Source of the DNA: Agrostemma githago
Taxonomy: Eukaryota; Streptophyta; Magnoliopsida; Caryophyllales; Caryophyllaceae
Length of the DNA: 64,000 bases
Direction of reading: 5' to 3'
NCBI GenBank assembly: GCA_958450325.1
Contig: OY288261.1
Location: 10,817,113-10,881,112 of the forward strand
A program made the position numbers and the translations under genes. Positions 45,001 to 57,000 of the stretch are shown here, one piece after another (position 1 is the first letter of the stretch; the number at the start of each line of letters is the position of its first letter). The notes below the pieces were generated by a model, which worked only from the letters and a program-made list of their open reading frames with translations, was not told where the DNA came from and made no database searches.

Positions 45001-48000
45001 GGTATTCTTGGTTAGATGTATACTAGAATCATAGGGAGTGTGCAAAGGCTTGCTATCAAATCGATTGAACTTCTTTAGAATTTACTCAACGTAGTGAGAT
45101 TGACTTAAGCACAACCCGAATTCAGTCCTCGTGATCTTTATACCAAAAATTATATCGGCTTCACCCACATCTTTCATATCAAAGAATGAACTCAAGAATT
45201 TCTTAGTCTCATTTACAACCATCATGTTTGTACCGAAGATAAGCATCTCATCCACATAAAATGATAACATATTATCACACAACCATTTTCATCATCTTTG
45301 ACAAACACACCTGAATCAAAGTCATTTACCACGAAGCAATTTGATGTAATAGTTTTGTCGAACTTGTCATACCATTGCTTAGGGGCTTGTTTCAAGCCAT
45401 ATAATGACTTGATCAATTTGCATTCTTTGCACGCCTTGTGTTCTTGACCAGGGATCACACATCCCTCGAGCTGATTCATATAAATTTGTTCGTGCATATC
45501 GCCATAAAAATACAGTCTTAAAATCTATTTTATTTATGACAAGGTCGTGAACAGATCCAAGTGTCACCAAGGCTACGATTGTGGTCACTTTAGTCGCGGG
45601 TAAATACGTATGAAAGAAATTCAACCCCTTTGTTTGTCGGTTTCCACTTACCACTAATCATGCTTTGTACTTGTCAATTGACCCATCTGTTTTTAGTTTT
45701 CATTTGAAAACCCACTTATTACTCAAAGCTTTGCAATCTTTGGGAAGCTCGGCCAAAACCCAGGTGTGGTTTCGTTATTGAGTCAATTTTCTTGTTTATG
45801 GCCTCAAGCCAAAAAGTAGAATCCACATATCACATAGCCTCTTTGTATGTTCTAAGGTCTTCTTCAAGAATGAAGACGCTCACCTCATGTTCACTCAAAC
45901 ACTTATTCACAATCAACGTGACAAAATATGATCTAAAAATCTTTTGGTCCTAACACATTTACCTCTCATATGCTCAAAGCTTCCTCTGTAGTAGCAAATT
46001 ATTAAGTTCAACAACTAGATGTAACTGACACACTTGTGCTCGTACTATATTTCATGGGAAAATATGCTCAGGTCCAAAACCCAATGAATCCTTGAGAATC
46101 AAATAATATGCAACGTTGTTGGCGGTGTTACCAATGAAGATTGCGTCTACGATTTTCGGACCAATTTTTTTTCCTTTCAAATTTCGGAAGACCAATCTTG
46201 CCCAAACACCCCCCCCCCCCACACACTTTCTGATAATTAAGGTTAGGTGGATAACCTTTCCATATATAATGCATAGGGTGTTTTACCAATTTTATGTGGA
46301 ACCTAGTTGAGAATATGACACACATACAACATGTTTCACCTCATATGTTGACAGGCATACCGGAACAAATTAACATTGGATTTATCATATTTTTTAGTGA
46401 CTGATTTTTCTTTTCTGCTATTTCATTTTGTTGTGGACCATAAGGTGTTGTAATAGTGCATGAACATTTCTTTTCTGCTATTTCATTTTGTGATGTTCTT
46501 GATGTATCTTGAGAAATTGTCTAAAAATGTGATGTAGTAGCCAGGGCCGTCAAATGGTTACGGGTGGCCATGTTCTAAATTTTAAATTGAGGCCCATATT
46601 AAAAGGAAGAATCGTACTCGTATTAAAAATAATGTATCGTATATTTGTGTATTAAATTCAAATAATAGCTTGATATATATTTATTTAATTATTTTAAAAA
46701 TATTTTGTGTTAATTTTTTACCGACGCAAATATAATACATTCTACTTAGGTATTTAACCTATATATTGCACTCGTTTTTCAAACATTAAGTGTATAAAGT
46801 ACAAGTAACGAGACATAATATTTTCAAATACTAATATGGTACTATCTTCATTTCATACGAAATAGTATAATATAAGTCGCTTTGTGGATAAAAAAATTTA
46901 TAAGTCTTTTAATCATTTATTATGATTTCACATTCTCAATACTCCATCCAATTCATAAAGATGTTCCCCTTTGTTTAATATATATGAGGTATATTTTAAT
47001 CAAAGGGGAAGATCTTTGTGAATCAGAGGGAGTAACATTAATGAGTTAATAAAAAAAGAAAAGGCAATTCAAGCACTTTGATTGGTTGAAAAAAATTATG
47101 TTTCCAAGGATCATTAATTGTACATACTTAAAAATTGGAAAAATAACAAACGGGTGGAGTTGGGGTTTGACCCCACGACCTCCCTAATGTTGGGCAAGCT
47201 TTTACCACTAGACTAAGAGGCAATTACAGCAACTAACTTTCCATAAATAGTCTATATTATGAGGCCCTCTTCGGTTTGGGCCCCGGTTCTTAGAACCGGG
47301 TGAACACCCTTTCTGACGGGCCTGGTAGTAGTGCTTTCCACCTTTAATAATTAAGTTTCTAAAATCTCCTAAGCCGGAGTGAACCAATTTTAGGAGAGTA
47401 GTAGATCGTTCTACGCGTTCATTAAACGACGTCTTTGCGTGTTTAGCCTCAACGCATACTTTACATTTATCAAAACATGTGCCACTGAATTGAGGTATAA
47501 GGTTCTATTGTTTGAGTTGTTTAATTGAGGCGACATTCACATGTTCTAGTCTAGCTAGAATGTCATAGAGAAACAAACTCGACAATATAAAAAGAAGCAT
47601 GAACATTCTTATTAATTGGCTCAACATCGAGAACAAATAAACCGATTAAAAAATAATCCTAGAACAGTCTAGGATTAAAAAAATGAAAGTCAGATTCGAA
47701 ATACGTTGAGAATTTGGATAAATATATGTATTTGTGGTAAATAGTACTCCCTCCAATTTTAAATATTGTCATGTTTCAAACATTCAATATAATAATCCTC
47801 ACATATATTGCACAATCGGGACAATCATTTAAAAACGGAGGGAGTAGGTGATAATTGGTGAAAAATAAAAATATGTGGTGTTAAGTAGTTTTAAAATATG
47901 TGAAAGAAATGGTGATAATTTATAATTTTTCCATAAAATATGTGTCATGACGATAGACATACACAATTTAATTAGCCAATGTTTTTATAAAAATATTGGC

Positions 48001-51000
48001 AAAACAGAAAGAACGTGTACAAATAAATACTCATGTTAAGAATATTTAATGCTGAATGAATTACGTAACTTTTCAATTAAATCTTAGTAAAATTCCACGA
48101 TTTATGTGTTCAATAAGAAGCTAATTTGACATCATGGTCAATTTACCTTATACTTAATAATTTAATTTAAAAAATCATTTTAATTGACACCTAAGCAAAT
48201 TTTATCGACGAATAATATTAAGCTTCTAAGGGCAATAGCAACGGTTAAAGTTTCATAGTTAACTTTTTTGTTGACACATCAACCTACATTATTAGTTATG
48301 AAATTTCTTAATTCACCTCAATGATAAACGTTCCTTATTTTTTATGTGGTCCCCTATTTTCATCTCTTTTTCTTACATGAAACCGGTTTCTTACTTTAGA
48401 AACCGGTTTCATATAAGGAGCTCCATGTGTTGTAGATCTATGGTTAAGAAGTTTCATATACATATGTGTAGACACCCACATTTTGACCGTCAGGTGTCTA
48501 TAGTAGGTCCCGCCAAACACCCGATGATGATCGGACGCAAACATGCTTTAATGACTCGGATATGGGCTCGAAATCATGGACATTTGGTTTAGGCTTATTA
48601 CGGAGTACAAATCTTACAAAACCAACCTCAAATCCAGGCCCAGTGAGTTGTTTCGAGTCAAATGGGACTAATTTGGGTCGATTCCGGCACCAGGGGTAAA
48701 ACCGTCTTTTTACGACCGAGTCAAAACCCGGTCGAAAAATATTCTCGGGATACACGAGTCAGCCGTGACACCTCACACGGCTGATTCGATCCCAAACACC
48801 ACAAAAATCAGCTTTCAAATAATATTAAACAAATCCGTTTAAGGATAGAATTCGATCTCAAGTAGGAATTCTATCCGAAACCGAAACAAATCGCCAACCA
48901 AGCTCAAACACTCGGCAAAACAGCCGAGACACTCCCCAACCAGCCGAGTTATTTGGCTTCTCCACCAAGAAACGAGACTTTCGTTCCCTTTCGAACTCTC
49001 TTGTTTCCTATCCAAACCGGTGTTTCTTGTCACACAAGCAAGATTACCTCGACTCCTATAAATAGGACCTCATATTCAACACAAAAAACAAGGATTTCAG
49101 ACAACGATTTCAGACAACAATTTTTCACCAACCGAAAAACACAACACTCACGATTATTAGCATATACCCTCGATATCTAGTAATTCCCGACGTAATCCCG
49201 AAGTAGCCTTGAAATACCGACGAAACCGACCCCCCACCCGGCCGAACCCGATGCCTCACACACATAAAATCGCACCACCCTAAACTCGCCCACATCATCT
49301 CGACGCTCCCGTGCCTAAACCACCGTCCGACGAGCCTTATACCGAGAAAACGAAGCATGTAGGTTGAGGGTGTAAATCAAACCCGATTCTTCTCCTTTCT
49401 CTCTCTCTCTCTCTCTCATGTCTTTTTTCCTTTTTTTCGTCCATCACTTTTTTTTTACGGGTCGTCGGTCGTTTCGTATTATTAATATGGGTCGTTCGTC
49501 ACATATTTTTATTTATTACTAATAATCGATACTACAAAAAACTATTTTTATAACGTTCTTAAAATACGATACCGATTCTATAATCGAATATCGTATCTAC
49601 AAGAACTAAATTAATTCATTCTCGTTGATGCTAATAAAATCGTTACATCTTTTTTTTAAACAAAATTCGACGATTTTATACGCGGAGAGAATTAACATCT
49701 TTTTCGTTCAAAATTCTTTTTTTTACTTTTCGTTCAAAACAAATTTTTTATTAAAAATTTTTCTAAAACATTCCGACTATTCGATATTGATTTCATAATC
49801 GAATATCGAATACGACGAATATCGAAGATATAAATCGAGTATAAATTAATCCATATTTGTACGCGATTTATAAGAATTAACGATTTTCGACAAATAAAAA
49901 AAAACCCGGCAGGCCACTACGCGGGTCGCGCGCCTGTCAGGCGACCCGCGCGGCAGCGGGTTCGCCGGTCCTTTCTTTTTTTTCGTTTCTTCGCTTTTCT
50001 ATTTTGAATTCTTTTCGAACCTTATATTAGAATGCGACTTTCGCGACATATTTCGATAAAATACTTTTTTCGACCTCGGTCAACACGTGTTAATCCATCA
50101 CGTGTCATTAAAACTTTTTTTTCGAGTCATGCATATTATTTATTCATGTCTTTATTCGATTTATTCATCGTTACTAACTCGTTTTCTCGTGTTTGTAGCT
50201 ATTTATTTGTTTTTATCGTTTTATTAGACTATAACGAACTTCACATGCTAAAATAACTTTGACGTTATTAGTTTAACATGCATTAAACGACTTAGCAACC
50301 CATTTAATTTTTCTCACATGTCTAGGGAAAATAATGTTTGCATATCATTCAACCGTCGAACTAACGCGTGTACATAAAAAACGAACGATATCTTAGTAAA
50401 GGCGCTAAGTGCGGGCGGGGTTGGGTGTTCTTAGTGAACTTCCCAACACGTACCCTCACCCCTTACTCAGAACCATGGTTTCCGGATGTCCGAATCTATT
50501 GGCAACGAGAGTCATTCAATACACGATATCCGATAATGTCGGTATCGGTATCGTAATGCAAAGGGACGAGCCCAATAAACTCTGACATCGGAAATGGGCC
50601 GTATTTTGTATACGGCCCACTACGACATAGAGTGGGCTCGAATGGTTCCGAATAACCATAAAATTCGGTGGCGACTCCTACTTCGATTTAAATTTCAATT
50701 TGACCATCTCATATGGAGATTCATTCGCCTCCCCAAACCCGCGCGTGGCCGCGTCGGGGTGGACCTATGTCATGTCCACAATATGAAATGTTGGAAAAAT
50801 GTTTCAAAAGAAGCTTATTTGTGTGGACATACACCATGACTAATGGTGATGTATGCTCCTTGGATACTTGGAGGCCAAGTACTTGCATCATCTCCATGAC
50901 ATCATTTTTATATGTCACACCATGACATCCATGGTGATATGTTATGCTTGGTGGCCAAGTATTTTGGTCTATAAATAGACATCAAATTCCATCATTTTCA

Positions 51001-54000
51001 TTCATCCAAACATCCATCTCCTACTTCTCTTTCTATCACAAAAATACTCTCTCAAAAATATTACTAATAATTTATAGTTTGACTGAAATTTTGGCAACGA
51101 TTTTGGTAGTAACTCATCTACGGTCTTGCCTACACAAAGATCGTAGCGGTTGTGCAATCCTGGGGCTCGAATGTCAAGGAGTCTGTGTGTAGTAGACGGG
51201 GCATAATCGACTTTAGGACAATGACCTCAAGTCACGTCACAACTTTTCCTCTCAGATAAGATTATTCCTCTTTTCTGTCTTATTTATTTATTCACTACTC
51301 GCCTAACAATCGAAAGTCGATTATTGCTCTTTTATTTTTATTATGGCTAGTAGTGAAGTGTATGATGCTATTCCGTTAACATCTACCATGTTGACTAATC
51401 CCATAATTTCTGATATGTCAAAACTTGACCCGTTTGACGGAAAAAATTATAAAATGTGGTCCGACAAAATGGACTTTTTTCTGGGTCAAATACGGGTAGA
51501 TTATACTCTAACTAATGTTCAAACCCCAGAAAATATTAGGAGGGATTTTGAGAGGGATAATAAAACTTGTCGAAGAATGTTTCCGCTTCTGTTTATTTTT
51601 TTGAGTTTGTACCTCTATGACATTCTAGACTAGGACATGTGAATGTCGACTCGATTAAACAACTCAAACAGCAGAACCTCATACCTCAATTCAGTAGCAC
51701 AAGTTTTGATAAATGCGAAATGAGTTGAGGCTAAACACGCAAATGCATCATTTAATAAATACGTAGAACGATCTAGTAGTCTCCTAGAACTGGTTTACTC
51801 TGACCTAGGAGATTTTAGAAACTCAATGAGTAGAGGTGGGAAACACTACTACATTACGTTTGTAGATGATTTCTCAAGGTACACCAAGGTCTATTTATTG
51901 AGTATAAAATATGAGGCTGAGGAAAAGTAAAGACTCGATTGGTGTTTTTATCATGGGTCTTTTACTTGTGGACAATATATTTCTTTGTGTCTTACTTGTG
52001 GATAAGATATTTTTGTGACTGATTCCTTATGGCTAAGTAGTTGCATGTAAGTTGATGAACTCGGTTGTGTGAAACTGGTATCTGAACCGAGTGGATCTCA
52101 ACAGAGTTCTACACAAGAAATTGGTAAAACACCCTATGAGTTATGGAAAGGTTATTCACCTAACCTTAATTATCTGAAAGTGTGGGGGTGTTTGGGTAAG
52201 ATTGGTCTTCCAGAATTTCAAAGGAATAAAATTGGACCAAAAGTCGTAGACGCAATCTTCAATGGTAATGTCGCCAATAGCGCTGCATACAGTTTGATTC
52301 TCAAGGATTCAACGGGTTTTGGACCCATTAGAAAGTCAAGAGATGTTGAATTCTTTGAGCACATTTTTCCCATGAAAATTGGTACGAGAACAATTGTGTC
52401 AGTTACACCTAGTGGTTCAACTCAATCTTCTATTGCTACAGAGGAATTAGTAGCAGAACCTAGGAGAGGTAAACGTGTCAGTACCCCAAAGAGTTTTGGT
52501 TGAGATTTTTTCAAGTTGATTGAGAATAAGTGTTTGAGTGAACATGAGGTGAGTGTCATCATACTTGAAGATCACTCTAGAACATACAAAGAGGCTATGC
52601 AATCAGTGGACTCTACTTTTTGGATTGAGGTCATAAATAGTGAAATTGATTCAATAATGAATAACCGCACCTGGGTTTTGACCGAGCTTTCCAGGAGTTG
52701 CAAAGGTTTGAGTAATAAGTGGGTTTTCAAACGAAAACTCAAAATGGATGTGCCAATTGATAAATACAAGCCGAGATTAGTGGTATGTGGAAACCGACAA
52801 ACAAAGGGGTTGGATTTCTTTTATACATATTGAATACCAGTGACAGCGTGTCTCAAGAGGAGTACGCTAAAGTGATCGGAAGTGTCATGTTTTTGATGAA
52901 CTGCACTAGACCCAACATAGCTTATATTGTTAGTATACTTAGCAAATATACGCATAACCCTGGCAGAGATCATTAGGATGCCTTGATAAGATTATTGAAA
53001 TACTTAAAGGGCACCATAGATTGGGGATTACATTATCAAAGAGCACCGTGTGTGTTGGAAGGATATTGTGACGCTAATTGGGTATCTGGGAATGACGAGA
53101 TACACTATACTAGTGGTTATGTGTTTACTCTGGCTAATGTTGTTGTATCGTGGAAGTCGGCTAAACAAACCTGCCTTGCTAAATTGGCAATGGAAGCTGA
53201 GTTCATTGCTTTAGCCTTGACAGGAGAAGAAGCTGAATGGCTACGGGGTCTTCTAGCCTAGCACAACAAGAGTTTCTTTGTGGGGAATGCCGAATCCTTT
53301 GTGCTGGAGTCAGCACTAAGAATGGATTTAAAGCATGTAATAGAGTAACTTGTTATGGATACCCGTCTCAACTAGTTAAGTTCAACAGGTCAAACGAAGT
53401 CACAAGGAACTCTTGTTGTGTAATACTATGACCATTCCTAATAAATTTGAGATGTAGTATTTGTGAGGGTGAGCTTTCTCTCTTAATGAGTTCATAGCCC
53501 TCGTATAAGTGGTCTGTATGAGGCAGACTTGATGGATTCACCGACTGTTTTAAGGATGAGCTTTTACTCTTAATGAGTTCATAGTCCTTGTATGGATGGT
53601 CTGTAAGAGGCGGACTTGATGAGTTCACCGATATGAATGAAAAAGGATGAGTTTTTTTACTCTTAATGAGTTTATAGTCCCTTGTGTGGATGGTCTGTGA
53701 GAGGCTAGACTTGATAAACTCACCTATGTGAATGTGGGGGTTCTTGCCCTACTCCCAAGATATTTTCAGGCTTGGATCTCTAGAGGCATTCATGAAATAC
53801 CAGGATGTATTGTGTGGGTACTTGGCTAGTCCAAGTAAAAAATATTTATACCGAAAAATCCATGGGATGATTTCATGGATGTTGCGAGTTTCTACCTTAA
53901 TTTGAGATTAAGTAAGTGCGCAACAGTCTTAGAGCCGACTTCATTCGAAGGTTCAAGGATTAGTTCTACCTGGGATGACGGTTCAAGATCGTTGTATGTC

Positions 54001-57000
54001 ACTGGGTACTCGTTAAAGTCCACAAGACACCAGCATCTTAACGCTAAATCTTCGTTGCCAAAATTTCTCTCTTTCTTTTGCGTCTTCTTTTGAACCATGT
54101 GGGGGATTGTTGGAAAAATGCTTCAAAAGAAGCTTATTTGTGTGATGACATACACCATGACTAATGGTGATGTATGCTCCTTGGATACTTGGAGGCCAAG
54201 TACTTGCATCATCTCCATGACATCATTTTTATATGTCACACCATGACATCCATGGTGATGCATGTGTTATGCTTGGTGGCCAAGGAGAAGAGCTTGGTGG
54301 CCAAGTATTTTGGTCTATAAATAGAAATAAATTCCATCATTTTCATTCATCCAAACATTCATCTCCTACTTCTCTTTCTATCACAAAAATACTCTCTCAA
54401 AAATATTACTAATAATTTATAGTTTGAGTGAAACTTTGGCAATGATTTTGGTAGTAATTCATCTACGGTCTTAGTTTGCCTACACAAATATCGTAGCGGT
54501 TGTGCAATCCTGGGGGTCGAATGTCAAGGAATCTGTGTGTAGTAGACGGGGCATGATCGACTTTAGGACAGTGACCTCAAGTCACGTCACAACATTTCCT
54601 CTCAGATAAGATTATTCCTCTTTTCTGTCTTATTTATTTATTCACTACTCGCCTAACATAAAACTCCTTATAATCTTCTCATTGTTGCCCTAAACGACAT
54701 TAGTATAATAACTATATGATTGTAAAATGGTAACCAACAAGCAAAGTCATTTAGATGGCAAAAAAAGAGTAGACAATCGTAGTCTTAGTAGTAGACTAGT
54801 ACTCCCTTCATCTCATTCAATTGTTTGTCTTTAATCAAAATACTCTTCATAATAAATATAAAAGATAAATAAATGAACAAGACGGAGGTACTAGTGAAGT
54901 AATGGAGTGGTTTGCAGGAAGAGGACAAAAGAAAGCAAAAAATGCGATACCTGAAGAATGACAAAAGCAGCCCAACTAAAGCAACCAATAGTGATCATAA
55001 TGGAACCCTTAATAGCGTCGTGTACGCTAATATCAAGTAGTTTGACACCACCACCACCACCACCACCACCACCACCATTTGGCGCATTACTACTACTCTG
55101 TGACCAAAACGCAAGGGCAGGTCCTTTAACAAGCGTCATCATCATTGCTCCACCGACCGTCGCCACTGTCCCAACTATCTTCGCTTGACTACGTATGCTC
55201 CTACACTTTACCTTCTCTAGCCTGCAATTATTTATTTATTATCATTTTTACTATACCCAGCAGTCGGGTAGTTTAATTTTGTTTGGATAAATTAAACTCA
55301 AGTTCCAAATGTTTAAGTACATACCTCAAGATCCAAGCCATGACAAATGTTATGGCCGGAAGAATGTTCACCATCGTGGCCGCAAATGTCGCACTCGTGT
55401 ACTTCATTCCCATGTAGTATAAGTTTTGGTCTATAACAGGCCTAATATTTCATAATCCAATACAATATTATTAATTTACCTCGCTGTTGTGTCGATCTAT
55501 ATCACAAATATTAGGTTAGAATCCGTGAAAAATACACACATGCGCATACATATAAACGACAACCGTAACAGAGTTGTTCGACTGTGAGTGCAATGTTTTT
55601 GTTAAAAGAAAAATCTCACATGGTACGACCTTCTGTTTATCTATAAATAGGATGGAACCTTGGCAAACTGATTATTCTATGCTATTCCCCTTAATTAAGT
55701 TACATAACAGTAATCATGACCATTAGTAGCTAATTTTGGACATTATATGGTAGGAGTAGTCATTTTAAGATAAGTGAGTCGTTGATTGCGTTTAGCCTCT
55801 AAGCTCTAACTAACTCGAATAAGGATTATTACATTATTTCCTGTGTTACGTTAAGTAATATTGAAAAATTTTATGGTTGGTATTGATGCTCACACTTGTT
55901 AACTAACGAAATTGAGGGGTAATTTGGAGAATAATCAGTTTTGACAGGGTACCATGTACGAGTATAATTCATTAAAACAAAATATATAATATTTTGTTTA
56001 CATTTAGCTATGCATGCGAAAAAAAGAAGGTTATTAAGAATAAGTTTCTACCACATTAATGCTTTGTCAAGTTGATTTGAGGGCCTGCCTGGAATGTCCT
56101 TACTTATTGAGGGGAGATTTGGAGGGGGTGATAATTACCCCTAGCTTGATAGGGGATGAATTTATTCATGGACATTTGGTTTGGCAGTAATAGAGACTAG
56201 AGTAATAATTACTAACTTAATATTTACTCCATTAGTTTGGTACAAGAGTAACAATTTCATGAGTAAATATACTAGCATGTGTACACATTAAAACCCATCA
56301 GTAAAGTAACTTGGATTGGACCAATAGTGCAAATTATCAATAGTCTCGTCCTTTACCTAGAAAAAAATTCTAATTATTTTAGAAATCAAAGTAGTTAATA
56401 AAATCAGAACTAGTTTTACAATTCAACGTCAATTATATTAATCTCTCGTATATTTATTCAAAAAAAAACCGATTCATACTATATTTTTGTTCCAAAAATT
56501 CAACATCAATTATATATTTACAAATTAATTCCAAAAAAAATCATAAACAAACTATTACATCCAAATCAAATATAAAAAAAATGATTCATGAACAAATTAA
56601 CCCATCCAAATTGATGAGCAAAGGAAATCTCAAAAAAAAAAAAAAAAAAACAAAAAAAAAAACAAAGGTCAAATTGTACAGCGAGAAATGGAGAAAAAAA
56701 AAAGTGAGGAGAAAGAATAAAGTTAGGACAAGACTTATTACTCCAGTAATTATTCCATTGGCTTTGAGGTGAGTAATTCATTACCCTCATCGGGAGGTAA
56801 AAGTTATTGGGCCAGAATAGTTTGGTACATGCGAAACCACTTGAAATGATCCATAATAATTACCCCTCAATTTTTCAAGCCCATTACTGTCATTCCAGAC
56901 AGGCCCTAAGTTTGAATCATTAGAGTTACACTTGACATTTCTATCGATATGTACATTGAAAATGAGTTTGTCTACAATGCTCAGTCTGAAAAAATCATAC

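Larger units (their letters stand above)
46542..47324 (+). mobile_element. hAT-type element with tRNA-like module, inside the Copia integrase
   Basis: Ends CAGGGCCGTCAA and CTGACGGGCCTG are inverted. Flanks GTAGTAGC (46534-46541) and GTAGTAGT (47325-47332) match at seven of eight bases. No transposase. A Stowaway MITE (46942-47032) is nested in it. The intact Copia sequence at 51850-51880 shows the same site uninterrupted. Confidence 0.92.
44270..47680 (-). pseudogene. Copia pol remnant (GAG-pre-integrase to RNase H), minus strand
   Basis: From 5' to 3' on the minus strand: GAG-pre-integrase and integrase sequence (47650-47333), a hAT insertion (46542-47324), integrase (46541-46100), RT N-part (45900-45600), FKTVFLW and LKQAPKQWYDKF near 45400, YVDEMLIFG near 45240 (the catalytic YVDD is changed to YVDE), DMKDVGEADIIFGIKITRTE near 45150, and VSQEEYAK near 44980. 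RNase H sequence lies at 44612-44270, interrupted at 44613-44970 by AT-rich DNA I do not recognise. Frames are broken throughout. It shares close sequence with the element at 50789-54658. Confidence 0.82.
50789..54658 (+). mobile_element. Copia element with two LTRs and large internal deletions
   Basis: LTRs 50789-51308 and 54108-54658 start TGTTGGAAAAATG and end CGCCTAACA. A G-rich tract ATGTGGGGGAT precedes the 3' LTR. Flanks TGAAA and TAAAA match at four of five bases. Only 3.9 kb: parts of gag, integrase and RT are missing. The usual Copia primer site is not seen after the 5' LTR. Confidence 0.88.

Noticed and set aside
54958..55188. Plus-strand frame with a proline run
   Set aside because: Shadow of transporter exon 4, which is read on the minus strand.
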